DNA of 64,000 bases from an uncultured Bacteroidota bacterium (lineage in GTDB: Bacteria; Bacteroidota; Bacteroidia; JABEUT01): the NCBI GenBank assembly GCA_903863935.1, contig CAIPDV010000046.1, forward strand, positions 1-64,000, written 5' to 3'. The translations under genes were made by a program, and so were the position numbers. Below the pieces are notes generated by a model. It was not told where the DNA came from, made no database searches, and saw only the letters and a list, made by a program, of their open reading frames with translations. Position 1 is the first letter of the stretch. Every line of letters begins with the position of its first letter. Below, piece after piece: positions 17,036-24,183 of the stretch.

Positions 17036-17698
17036 ATGAAAAAAATCCTGACACATTTATTTCTCTTCCTTTCCCTCCTCTCCCTCATTAGTTGCAGCGT
17101 TACCAAACGCAAATACACAGGCGGGTTTTATGTGAGCTGGCATAAAAAAGTGCCAGAAGTACTTAGGCCTCACCCTACCCTCTCCTGCAAGGAGAGGGGA
17201 AAGTCACGACCTTACGATGATACATGTAAAATTGCACTTGGTGGAAAGCGAGATAAGCCTCTCTCGCCCGCTAATACTATAAGTAGGCCCTATAAAGAAA
17301 TCATAGCACAGCGGGTACATGAAAAAAACATTTCGAATAATCGAATTGCAACTACATATAAAGTAACACCAGAGAATTCAGTACCAGATCCTGATAAAAC
17401 TAAAAAAGATTCATCTGGATGGAAATTGGCATTATCTATTATTTTTTGTCTGCTTGGAATTTTAGGTGCAATTATTGTTGTAGGAATAGTCGCTTCAGCT
17501 CCATTTTTTACAGGTACCAGTTTACCATTGGCTAAAGGATTATCGTACGCTTTGTTGCCTCTAATGCTTTTATTTGCCTCCTTAATATTTGGCGATGCTG
17601 CTATGAAAAATGGACATAATAGGGGGTTGATTGTTTGTATGATTTTGGATTGTATATTATTCTTGGTTTTAGTTTTTAGTGTATTTTCATTAAAATAA
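17036..17698 (+). CDS. Membrane lipoprotein with KRKYTGGFYVSW motif, paralog 1
   Basis: The 220-residue protein has a lipoprotein signal (MKKILTHLFLFLSLLSLISC), followed by the SVTKRKYTGGFYVSWH segment common in Bacteroidota lipoproteins. A polar linker leads to three hydrophobic helices near the C-terminus (about 120-145, 160-180, 190-215). It is a paralog of the next gene. Part of the linker (RPHPTLSCKERGKS) comes from an in-frame repeat hairpin at 17168-17200. No function is known. Confidence 0.75.
   Translation: MKKILTHLFLFLSLLSLISCSVTKRKYTGGFYVSWHKKVPEVLRPHPTLSCKERGKSRPYDDTCKIALGGKRDKPLSPANTISRPYKEIIAQRVHEKNISNNRIATTYKVTPENSVPDPDKTKKDSSGWKLALSIIFCLLGILGAIIVVGIVASAPFFTGTSLPLAKGLSYALLPLMLLFASLIFGDAAMKNGHNRGLIVCMILDCILFLVLVFSVFSLK
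17168..17200 (+). repeat. CCTCACCC...GAGAGGGG repeat hairpin inside a gene
   Basis: CCCTCTCCT and AGGAGAGGG (9-base perfect arms, 3-base loop) with CCTCACCCTA upstream form a common Bacteroidota repeat. It lies in frame in the lipoprotein gene and has a partner in the paralog at 17831-17895. Confidence 0.75.
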
Positions 17699-17713
17699 AT
17701 AATTGCATTAATA

Positions 17714-18346
17714 TTGAAACCCTTTACCAAATTTCTCTTCTTATTTTCACTTCTATCCCTCGTTAGTTGTAGCGTTACCAAACGCAAATACACGAGAGGG
17801 TTTTATGTGAGCTGGCATAAAACAATTAGACCTCACCCCCGTCCGAACGATTCATCCGGGCGGACTGCCCGCTCTTATGAGGAGAGGGGAAAGTCAAGAT
17901 CTTACGAAACTCACCAAGTTGCAGTTAGCGGGCATGAAAAAGATAAACTTAACATTCCACAAAGCGCAGTTTCGCGGACACAAGTGCAACAAAAAGAAAT
18001 TCCCAAAAGCATTTCTTACAATAACATTACGGTATCAGCCACACAAAGCATTGCCGGTGGCACCAAGCATGTGGAGAGTGTTAAAGCCCGCAACCGCGAC
18101 AATGGCTTAACCGGTTTCGAAATTGGCCTACTGAATATTATAGCTGTGGCCTTGTTGATTTTTTTCGGGCATATTGGCTATGGAATTTTTGTGCTTGGTA
18201 TGTTCCTGATTTTCCTGTTCCTGTTTATCTCTGGCTTGATATATAGTTTCATGGGCCTCAACCGGCAAGACAAACACCGTGGATTAGCCCTGCTTGGCAT
18301 ATTGATTGAAGCAGTAGTACTTTATGCTCTTACAAGGTTTGCTTAA
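17714..18346 (+). CDS. Membrane lipoprotein with KRKYTRGFYVSW motif, paralog 2
   Basis: This 210-residue paralog of the preceding gene starts at TTG 17714, 15 bases after it, because no ATG precedes the signal MKPFTKFLFLFSLLSLVSC. The SVTKRKYTRGFYVSWH motif follows the lipobox. Two to three hydrophobic helices fill the C-terminal half. The linker is again built from repeat DNA: RPHPRPNDSSGRTARSYEER is encoded by the CCTCACCCC repeat with a second palindrome set into it (17838-17863). Function unknown. Confidence 0.7.
   Translation: MKPFTKFLFLFSLLSLVSCSVTKRKYTRGFYVSWHKTIRPHPRPNDSSGRTARSYEERGKSRSYETHQVAVSGHEKDKLNIPQSAVSRTQVQQKEIPKSISYNNITVSATQSIAGGTKHVESVKARNRDNGLTGFEIGLLNIIAVALLIFFGHIGYGIFVLGMFLIFLFLFISGLIYSFMGLNRQDKHRGLALLGILIEAVVLYALTRFA
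17831..17895 (+). repeat. Composite repeat inside lipoprotein paralog 2
   Basis: CCTCACCCC and GAGGAGAGGGGAAAGTCA match the repeat of paralog 1, but between them lies a 26-base palindrome-like unit (CGTCCGAACGATTC...CCGGGCGG, 17838-17863). The same 26 bases occur reversed at 22949-22975. Confidence 0.8.
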
Positions 18347-18380
18347 ATTGTGGAAAGATTATACGCAAATAAATTAAAGG

Positions 18381-18388
18381 GCTAAAGC
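18381..18388 (+). repeat. Left 8-bp target duplication GCTAAAGC
   Basis: GCTAAAGC directly flanks the left terminal inverted repeat and is repeated in the same orientation after the right one (19911-19918). Confidence 0.85.
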
Positions 18389-18416
18389 GGTAACTATATA
18401 TCTGTCCGACCACGAA
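18389..18416 (+). repeat. Left terminal inverted repeat, 28 bp
   Basis: It starts GGTAACTATATATCTG and is identical to the reverse complement of 19883-19910. A related motif, TGTAACTATATAGCAG, follows at 18421-18436 as a possible subterminal transposase site. Confidence 0.9.
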
Positions 18417-18486
18417 TACCTGTAACTATATAGCAGTAGGGACTGAATAGGAATTTTTTCTTACTTTCGCCTACAAATATGAATAT

Positions 18487-18771
18487 ATGAAAATAAAACA
18501 CATTATTATTTTAGCGTTTATCGGTTTTACTGTATCCTCTTTTACCATAGATAATTTAAAAGTAACACCAAAAATTAAAATTGTTAGGGCATCTGATGAT
18601 TATTGCGATGGATGGAAAGACGGATATAAGGATGGATGGTGTTATGGAAAAGGGATAGGTTGTTTACCACCATTAGTTCCATTATGCCCATTGCGGGAGT
18701 TGGGTGAACCAGATACTTACAAGGCAGGGTATCAAAGAGGATTTAATCAAGGGCAATATGATAATCGTTAA
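18487..18771 (+). CDS. Small exported DGWKDGYKDGW-repeat protein
   Basis: The 94-residue product starts with a signal peptide (MKIKHIIILAFIGFTVSSFT). The mature part has glycine-aromatic repeats (CDGWKDGYKDGWCYGKG and YKAGYQRGFNQGQYD) flanking a proline-rich core with several cysteines (GCLPPLVPLCPL). Similar small proteins occur in Flavobacteria and relatives; none has a known role. It is cargo of the 1522-bp element. A TTACTTTCG box at about 18462-18470 could serve as a promoter. Confidence 0.7.
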   Translation: MKIKHIIILAFIGFTVSSFTIDNLKVTPKIKIVRASDDYCDGWKDGYKDGWCYGKGIGCLPPLVPLCPLRELGEPDTYKAGYQRGFNQGQYDNR

Positions 18772-18796
18772 ATAATACCTATCTTTGCAAATGGAA

Positions 18797-18820
18797 AAGG
18801 GGCTATAATGATTGCCCCTT
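18797..18820 (+). terminator. Hairpin after the small exported protein gene
   Basis: AAGGGGC and GCCCCTT form a 7-base stem about 25 bases after the stop codon, followed by a weak T-containing tract. It probably ends transcription on the plus strand. Confidence 0.5.
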
Positions 18821-18856
18821 CTGTCGGTCTGCCACTCTAATGATGTAACCCAACCT

Positions 18857-18880
18857 AAGCCCTGCCTCAAACAGGGCTTT
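18857..18880 (-). terminator. Hairpin between the convergent cargo genes
   Basis: AAGCCCTG and CAGGGCTT form a perfect stem abutting the stop codon of the RelA/SpoT gene. On the plus strand it is followed by an AT-rich tract, so it may work in both directions. Confidence 0.6.
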
Positions 18881-19802
18881 ATACTATTATTTTATCAATA
18901 GAATGTAAAAACATTTCGGTATCTACGAAATAGTTCGGATAAGCACTTTTTAAAGATGCTATTGAATCGGCAGAAACAAGTACAGCATTTGAATCGGCAA
19001 TATTTAACGTCTTTTTTTCTATATCTAAATAATCATTCATCGCTTGCTCTAATTGTGCGCCTTTATAAGGAGTTACAGTTATTGATTTATTTTCTATTTG
19101 CATTAAATAATATCTTGCATTTCTCTTTTCTTTAATGTCAACCTGAGTTAAGGCTGACTTATATCCTGACAATACCGATGAAACAGATAATTGGTTATAG
19201 TATTCTCTTAATTCTTTCCTTAATTCGTCTCCTGATGTTGGAACTCCCGGAACTAATGGAGTGCCTTCATACATGGACATCCCTGCTGATGCTAACGAAA
19301 AAAATCTCAACCAATCTTGTTCTCCTATACTTGATTTTAAAGCCTGTCCAGTAAATAATCCAACAGTTTCAACAGCGGTTGCCCATGCGTGTTGTTGTAA
19401 TGTTCTAAGTTGAATTTCTATTTTGAGTCCATTATATCCAGCGACCTTATCACTAACATAACTATATACTACATGCGCCCCTCTATACCCTGATGGTTTT
19501 GGCGTAGCAACATAATCTTTAGCATCTATAACTTTATGTTTAAGTCCTCTTTCTGAACGGTCTTTATCTTTTATCCGCATAATTTCATACATCTTATACA
19601 AATGCTCAACTGTACTTACGATTGCCCTGCAACCTCCAATGTCTTGCATTTGGTATAAACGCATGCTATCAAATCTATCTAACTTATGTTTTATAGAAGA
19701 TAATCGTTTTATTCTTTGTGCACCCAAGCACAAGGCATACCAAAATATCAGGCAATAAAACCTGATGAACAAGTTGCATTTTTTATGCAATACGTAACCC
19801 AT
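18879..19802 (-). CDS. RelA/SpoT-domain nucleotide synthetase, N-terminally truncated
   Basis: The 307-residue product contains all visible (p)ppGpp-synthetase-type motifs: R30-x-K-x-x-S-S-I-x-x-K for ATP binding, D54 in QDIGGCRAI, GYRGAH (105-110) and the catalytic glutamate of EIQLRT (129-134), followed by QHAWATAVET and the family-specific ALKSSIGEQDWLRFF. Homologous proteins, as I recall them, have about 60 more residues upstream (a WRSSHSFPLNTFQ-type segment), which are missing. Residues 1-27 are instead a hydrophobic stretch read from DNA that looks coding on the other strand. It may be a dead remnant or a new membrane-anchored form. Relatives include toxic small alarmone synthetases, so a toxin role is possible but unproven. 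Confidence 0.75.
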   Translation of the reverse strand: MGYVLHKKCNLFIRFYCLIFWYALCLGAQRIKRLSSIKHKLDRFDSMRLYQMQDIGGCRAIVSTVEHLYKMYEIMRIKDKDRSERGLKHKVIDAKDYVATPKPSGYRGAHVVYSYVSDKVAGYNGLKIEIQLRTLQQHAWATAVETVGLFTGQALKSSIGEQDWLRFFSLASAGMSMYEGTPLVPGVPTSGDELRKELREYYNQLSVSSVLSGYKSALTQVDIKEKRNARYYLMQIENKSITVTPYKGAQLEQAMNDYLDIEKKTLNIADSNAVLVSADSIASLKSAYPNYFVDTEMFLHSIDKIIV

Positions 19803-19847
19803 ATCGGAGGAATTATCGATAATATCATTAAGTCAATCAAAAAATAA
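19704..19847 (+). pseudogene. Possible transposase C-terminal remnant
   Basis: On the plus strand 47 codons are open between stops, with protein-like content (TQAQGIPKYQAIKPDEQVA, then FFMQYVTHIGGIIDNI and a basic end SIKK). It stops 35 bases before the right inverted repeat, where a transposase gene would end. It lies opposite the odd N-terminus of the RelA/SpoT frame. The identification is an inference from position and composition only. Confidence 0.35.
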
Positions 19848-19882
19848 TTTTGTTTTTTCAAGATAATCGAATCCAATAAAAT

Positions 19883-19910
19883 TTCGTGGTCGGACAGATA
19901 TATAGTTACC
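19883..19910 (-). repeat. Right terminal inverted repeat, 28 bp
   Basis: It is the exact reverse complement of 18389-18416. The direct repeat GCTAAAGC follows at 19911-19918. Confidence 0.9.
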
Positions 19911-20066
19911 GCTAAAGCCCTTCCTGAAATGTAGGTATTTTTCACCCCGCCATAAATGGCGGGGCTAATGAATGAACTCCTGCTCAAATGTTTTTCATTC
20001 ATTAGCCACGGCTTTTAAGCCGTGGACAGGATGGAGAATCCTAAGTTCTGAGGGCTTTAGCCCTTA
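19911..20066. repeat. REP-type composite repeat with TAAA-loop hairpins
   Basis: The stretch holds CCCCGCCATAAATGGCGGGG (19945-19964), inverted CTAATGAATG/CATTCATTAG (19965-19974, 19996-20005) and CCACGGCTTTTAAGCCGTGG (20006-20025), and ends in GAGGGCTTTAGCCCTT (20050-20065). Removing the 1522-bp element restores AAGGGCTAAAGCCCTT at the left side, giving a symmetrical unit. No gene is seen between 19803 and 20156. Confidence 0.75.
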
Positions 20067-20103
20067 CCTCTGTTTGTATAAAATCCATCTATGAGCAAAA
20101 GCA

Positions 20104-20131
20104 AACAGCCCGCAATAAATTGCAGGCTGTT
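20104..20131. terminator. Terminator of glutamate dehydrogenase gene
   Basis: AACAGCC and GGCTGTT arms extend to a 13-base stem with one mismatch (loop AAA region). It lies 26 bases after the gdh stop on the minus strand, followed by TTTGCTTTTGC. Confidence 0.65.
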
Positions 20132-20144
20132 AAAATTATTGCCG

Positions 20145-20157
20145 GTCGGGCCCCGAC
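20145..20157. repeat. GTCGGGGCCCGAC palindrome at the gdh stop codon
   Basis: Read on the minus strand, TAGTCGGGGCCCGAC begins with the TAG stop of the glutamate dehydrogenase gene. The same 15 bases follow the stop of the gene ending at 51027. Confidence 0.8.
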
Positions 20158-21449
20158 TAGTAAATACCTCTGTAACGGATAGCTTTTTCCAGCCTCTTAA
20201 AGCCTGTGATGTAAGCACCTAAACGCAGGTTGGTTTTGTATTGTTTGGAGTTATACCAAACTTGTTCAAAAGCCTGTTGCATATAATGATCGTGCTTTGC
20301 ATTTACTTCTTCTTCTTTCCAGTAATAACCTTGTTTGTTCTGTACCCACTCAAAATAAGAAACGGTAACACCGCCTGAGTTGGCAAGAATATCCGGAACT
20401 ACAATTACACCTTTGTTATGCAGGATTTCATCGGCTTCTACTTCGGTAGGGCCATTAGCACCTTCTACAATCAATTTAGCTTTAACACCTTTAGCAATCT
20501 CAGCAGAAATTTGGTTTTGCAATGCAGCAGGAACCAATACATCAACGTTTAAGGTAAGCAGTTCCTGATTGGTAATTAATTCTCCGCCCGGGAAATCTTC
20601 CAACGTATTTCCGTGTTTCTTTTGGTGTTGAAGTGCTTTATCCAGATCAATGCCTCTTTCGTTATAATATGCTCCTGTGTAATCGGAAATAGCAACTACA
20701 TTAATATTCTTCGATTTAAGCAAAGTAGCAGCAAAACTGCCTACGTTACCAAAACCTTGCACTGCGGCAGTTGACTTTTTACGGTCAATGCCCATCTTTT
20801 TCATTGCTTCCAATGTATGGATCATAACACCTCTTCCTGTAGCAGCTTCGCGACCGCGTGAACCACCAAGGGTAATAGGTTTTCCGGTTACAACACCAGG
20901 CTGGTAATTACGGTGAATAGTTGAATATTCATCTACAATCCAAGCCATTTCACGTTTTCCGGTACCCATATCAGGAGCTGGAATATCGCGGTCCGGTCCG
21001 AAAACTTCGCACATTGCAAGAGTATATTCACGGGTCAATCTTTCTAATTCTCCGGCCGACATGCTGCGTGGGTCGCAGGTAACACCGCCTTTAGCTCCGC
21101 CTAATGGCAAACCTGCAACGGCACATTTGTAGGTCATCCATGCAGCCAATGCTTTCACTTCATCATCATTCACATCGAGTGCATAACGAATACCACCTTT
21201 AGAAGGGCCTAAATAAGTGGAGTGAATAATACGATACCCTTCAAATACCTTTATCTTTCCATTATCCATCATTACAGGAAGAGAAACCTTCACTTGTTTT
21301 TGGGGGGCACGCAGAATTTCTGCAATGTCGGATGGTAATTTGTAAATATCGGCAGCCTGATTAAAACGGGCAAGTACTGCCTCATACATACTTAAAGGTT
21401 TATGTTTGTGGGGATGAGCAGCAACAATTTTTTTGCTTGGTTTAGCCAT
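20157..21449 (-). CDS. gdhA: Glutamate dehydrogenase (Glu/Leu/Phe/Val family)
   Basis: The enzyme interconverts glutamate and 2-oxoglutarate plus ammonia with NAD(P). The 430-residue protein has the catalytic lysine segment LPLGGAKGGVTCDP, the dinucleotide-binding AVQGFGNVGSFAA, and the late motif EGANGPTEVEADEIL. The N-terminal KVFEGYRIIHSTYLGPSKGG is typical of the short hexameric family. It is monocistronic, with a promoter about 20 bases upstream and a terminator after it. Leucine-type dehydrogenases share the fold, but the spacing and length favour glutamate. Confidence 0.94.
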   Translation of the reverse strand: MAKPSKKIVAAHPHKHKPLSMYEAVLARFNQAADIYKLPSDIAEILRAPQKQVKVSLPVMMDNGKIKVFEGYRIIHSTYLGPSKGGIRYALDVNDDEVKALAAWMTYKCAVAGLPLGGAKGGVTCDPRSMSAGELERLTREYTLAMCEVFGPDRDIPAPDMGTGKREMAWIVDEYSTIHRNYQPGVVTGKPITLGGSRGREAATGRGVMIHTLEAMKKMGIDRKKSTAAVQGFGNVGSFAATLLKSKNINVVAISDYTGAYYNERGIDLDKALQHQKKHGNTLEDFPGGELITNQELLTLNVDVLVPAALQNQISAEIAKGVKAKLIVEGANGPTEVEADEILHNKGVIVVPDILANSGGVTVSYFEWVQNKQGYYWKEEEVNAKHDHYMQQAFEQVWYNSKQYKTNLRLGAYITGFKRLEKAIRYRGIY

Positions 21450-21469
21450 AGTTTTGTTTTTTGAGGGGG

Positions 21470-21477
21470 CAAAGGTA
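21470..21477 (-). promoter_or_regulatory. Promoter -7 box of gdhA
   Basis: On the minus strand TACCTTTG matches TAnnTTTG, 20 bases before the start codon. Confidence 0.6.
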
Positions 21478-21601
21478 GAAAAATGGAATAAATGGTGGTG
21501 TTATCTTTGTCATGTATTGCTAACAGCCTGATATTAATAAGTTTTATTGCGAAAATGCATATAAAAACTCATTATTTGGCTTGATCTGATAGCTAACAGG
21601 C

Positions 21602-22150
21602 TTATTTTGTCATGAGTGATTTATAGTCTTTTATGGCGGTTCGAATGATTTTTTTAGCGGTTTTCGCATCCTGAAAATCCTCCACTTTAACCGTTTTATT
21701 TTCCAGCTTTTTATAACTCTCGAAAAAATTACGGAGCTGAAGAATGAAATGCCCCGGTAATTCGGAAATAGAATTGATGTAGTTTACACTCATATCCTTT
21801 TCAGCTACTGCAATTATCTTGTCATCGCCTTGCTTCGTATCAATCATACGCATTACTCCTATCACTTTTGCTTCAACAATACAAAGAGGCTGAACAGCAA
21901 TTTCAGATAATACCAGTATATCAAGCGGATCGTTATCATCGCCATACGTTTGTGGAATGAAACCATAATTAGCCGGATAATAAACTGTAGAGAACAGAAC
22001 CCGGTCCAGACGAAGCATACCTGTTTCTTTATCCAGTTCATATTTGGCATTGCTTCCTTTAGGAATTTCAATTATTGCCTGAACTACATCAGGGCATTTA
22101 TTGCCTATCGGAACCTGATGCCAGGGATTAAAACCATTATTTTTTGTCAT
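21602..22150 (-). CDS. ppa: Inorganic pyrophosphatase, family I
   Basis: The enzyme hydrolyses pyrophosphate to phosphate in the cytoplasm. The 182-residue protein shows [30 protein letters not shown] and the metal-binding [11 protein letters not shown], all diagnostic for family I. Its ATG overlaps the TGA of the patatin-like gene upstream (ATGA), so the two are translationally coupled. Confidence 0.96.
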   Translation of the reverse strand: MTKNNGFNPWHQVPIGNKCPDVVQAIIEIPKGSNAKYELDKETGMLRLDRVLFSTVYYPANYGFIPQTYGDDNDPLDILVLSEIAVQPLCIVEAKVIGVMRMIDTKQGDDKIIAVAEKDMSVNYINSISELPGHFILQLRNFFESYKKLENKTVKVEDFQDAKTAKKIIRTAIKDYKSLMTK

Positions 22151-22899
22151 GATTTAAAATTTTGCAAAATTGACTTGGTAGAATTATATCCTACATCAAA
22201 TATCTCAGATAGCTTGTGAATATCGAAGAGTCCATAATTATACAAATTCTCCGGTTCAATATACAAATAACACCCTTCTGAAGATTTCCTGACTATAGGC
22301 CGGAAACTTAAATGGATAGAACGATCGAGAACTTCAAATGAACCTTCATCCGACTTAAATGGCTTAATAGGGTTGACATAAACACATACAACATCTTTCT
22401 TTCTGTCGCTGAATGGTTCAACGGGTAAGTTATTTGATAATCCCCCATCTAAATAAGGAATACCGTTAATCAGTACCGGTGGAAATAAAACAGGAATTGA
22501 ACTTGCTGCAATAACCGCATTAACTAGTTCTCCTTCTTTAAATGTGGTTTGTACGCCATTAATAAAGTTTGTTGCCGTAACATAAAATGGAATTTGCAAC
22601 TGTTCGAATTTGGTATGCGTGAGGTTTTTCTCCAAAAACTCCCGTATGTTTTTCATGGAAATCAAACCCGGTTTAAACCAGTTCAACGGGAACATACTTA
22701 ACTTCAACTGGCTCAAAAATAACTCCTTAATTTCATCGGGAGCGAAGCCATCAGCAAGGAATGTCCCTGCAATTGCTCCTGCGCTTGTACCTGCTATTTC
22801 ACAAGGAATGATACTGTGTTCTTTCAACGCTTTCACCACCCCTAAATGTGCGAACCCCCTGCATCCTCCGCCCGATAATACAAAATACTTTTCTATCAT
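22147..22899 (-). CDS. Patatin-like phospholipase
   Basis: The 250-residue product from ATG 22899 has the oxyanion loop [12 protein letters not shown], the nucleophile elbow GTSAGAIAG and the DGG of the catalytic dyad in [15 protein letters not shown]. These are the full set for a patatin-type lipid acyl hydrolase. There is no signal peptide, so it should be cytoplasmic or membrane-associated. An in-frame ATG 33 bases further up would add residues ahead of the conserved start and is less likely. Confidence 0.9.
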   Translation of the reverse strand: MIEKYFVLSGGGCRGFAHLGVVKALKEHSIIPCEIAGTSAGAIAGTFLADGFAPDEIKELFLSQLKLSMFPLNWFKPGLISMKNIREFLEKNLTHTKFEQLQIPFYVTATNFINGVQTTFKEGELVNAVIAASSIPVLFPPVLINGIPYLDGGLSNNLPVEPFSDRKKDVVCVYVNPIKPFKSDEGSFEVLDRSIHLSFRPIVRKSSEGCYLYIEPENLYNYGLFDIHKLSEIFDVGYNSTKSILQNFKS

Positions 22900-22927
22900 A
22901 TTTGATATAAGTCTATAATATGTATTT

Positions 22928-23015
22928 GTCATTCTGAGTGCAGCGAAGCCCGCCCGGATGAATCGTTCGGACGGGAATCTGGGCTAAAACAGATCCTTCC
23001 TACGTCAGGATGACA
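22928..23015. repeat. Composite repeat GTCATTCTGAG...CAGGATGAC with inserted palindrome
   Basis: GTCATTCTGAGTGCAGCGAAG (21 bases spanning 22928-22948, reported here as the left end) and CCTACGTCAGGATGACA (right end) enclose a 27-base palindrome (22949-22975) identical, reversed, to one inside the lipoprotein gene at 17838-17863. The host repeat is of the kind common in Bacteroidota intergenic regions. Confidence 0.75.
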
Positions 23016-23022
23016 AGTAAAG

Positions 23023-23457
23023 TCACCTTTTTTGCCACATGAACAAATGTGAATTGCTGGTATAATTTAAATGTATATCTTTATTAAGAAGGATAAGTAC
23101 AAAATCAATAAAGGGCAATATGCCTATGCCACCGCCTAATGTAGCTATATATAAAAGGGGCACTTTAGCCGACGAATGCATATACATCCGGTGAGCACCA
23201 AACACCCCAAATGGGACAGGAAATGCAAGCAAAGCAGCTATTAACCTATGCTTTTTATGGAATACTTTATTCTTTTGGTTAGTTGCCGGAGTATCTGTAG
23301 CTACTTGTTGCGGATTAGCAGCCTTTATATTGTTTACATGACTTTCCGATTCTCCTTTAACGGTGATTTTAGAAGTATCCGCATCCAAGGCAAATCCACG
23401 CAGGGATGCGAATACAAATATTAAAGCCCATAAGAAAAAACGCAAAGGTTTTCCCAT
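23023..23457 (-). CDS. TM2-domain membrane protein
   Basis: The 144-residue protein has an N-terminal signal or first helix, a polar segment of about 50 residues, then KKHRLIAALLAFPVPFGVFG followed by AHRMYMH and a second helix ending DFVLILL. This is the TM2 fold, two helices joined by a short turn with a conserved DF motif. TM2 proteins are membrane proteins without a settled function. It lies between the repeat element and sod. Confidence 0.8.
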   Translation of the reverse strand: MGKPLRFFLWALIFVFASLRGFALDADTSKITVKGESESHVNNIKAANPQQVATDTPATNQKNKVFHKKHRLIAALLAFPVPFGVFGAHRMYMHSSAKVPLLYIATLGGGIGILPFIDFVLILLNKDIHLNYTSNSHLFMWQKR

Positions 23458-23489
23458 GAAATAGAACAGGGTTTTTCTAAAAGTTCCGT

Positions 23490-24089
23490 TTACTTAGCTG
23501 CATCAAAACGCTTTGCAACCTCATCCCAGTTAACTACATTCCAGAAAGCTGCAATGTAATCAGGTCTGCGGTTTTGGTATTTGAGGTAATAAGCGTGTTC
23601 CCAAACATCCATTCCGAGGATAGGAGTTCCTTTGCATTCTGAAATATCCATTAAAGGATTATCCTGATTAGGAGTTGAGCAAACGGCCAATTTACCATCG
23701 CTACTACAAAGCCATGCCCAGCCTGAGCCAAAACGGGTAGCACCTGCTTCTGCAAATTTGGTTTTGAAATCGGCAAATGTGCCAAACGCACTATTGATAG
23801 CCTCAGCAAGTTTTCCGGTAGGTTCTCCACCGCCGTTAGGTTTCATAATGGTCCAGAAAAGGCTATGGTTAAAATGTCCGCCGCCATTATTTCTAACAGC
23901 CATCGGATATTTTGAAATGTTCTTGCAAATTTCTTCAATGCTCTCTTCAGGCTTGCCTTCTAAAGCTTTGCTAAGATTGGTTACATACGCATTGTGATGC
24001 TTGCTATGGTGAATTTCCATAGTTTGTGCATCAATGTGCGGCTCGAGTGCGTTGTACGCGTATGGGAGTTGTGGAAGTGTGAATGCCAT
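23490..24089 (-). CDS. Superoxide dismutase, Fe/Mn type
   Basis: The enzyme dismutes superoxide to oxygen and peroxide. The 199-residue cytoplasmic protein has the metal ligands in [13 protein letters not shown] (first His pair), NHSLFWTIM, and [28 protein letters not shown] is the usual glycine-rich loop. The metal (Fe, Mn or either) cannot be decided by eye. No signal peptide is present. Confidence 0.95.
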   Translation of the reverse strand: MAFTLPQLPYAYNALEPHIDAQTMEIHHSKHHNAYVTNLSKALEGKPEESIEEICKNISKYPMAVRNNGGGHFNHSLFWTIMKPNGGGEPTGKLAEAINSAFGTFADFKTKFAEAGATRFGSGWAWLCSSDGKLAVCSTPNQDNPLMDISECKGTPILGMDVWEHAYYLKYQNRRPDYIAAFWNVVNWDEVAKRFDAAK

Positions 24090-24183
24090 ATTAGTTTAAA
24101 GTTTATAAAGTTAAAAGTTCATAAAGTGAATTAAAAGCAAATCTATGAAATTCTAAATACTGCTTTGTTACATAATTCCGACT

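Larger units (their letters stand above)
18389..19910. mobile_element. 1522-bp transposase-less element with perfect 28-bp inverted ends
   Basis: The ends (18389-18416 and 19883-19910) are perfect 28-base inverted repeats beginning GGTAACTATATATCTG and ending CCGACCACGAA. GCTAAAGC is duplicated on both sides, as expected for transposition with 8-bp target duplication. Inside are a small exported protein gene (+) and a 5'-truncated RelA/SpoT-domain gene (-), facing each other with terminators between. No transposase is present; a 48-codon open frame near the right end (19704-19847, +) may be its tail. The element therefore looks like a non-autonomous cargo transposon moved in trans. GTAA ends with 8-bp duplications recall IS66-type elements, but this assignment is tentative. 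The target was a REP-type palindrome. Confidence 0.85.

Noticed and set aside
19748-20002. Open frame of 84 codons across the right end of the 1522-bp element
   Set aside because: It crosses the inverted repeat and the target duplication, so it cannot be an inherited gene of either side.
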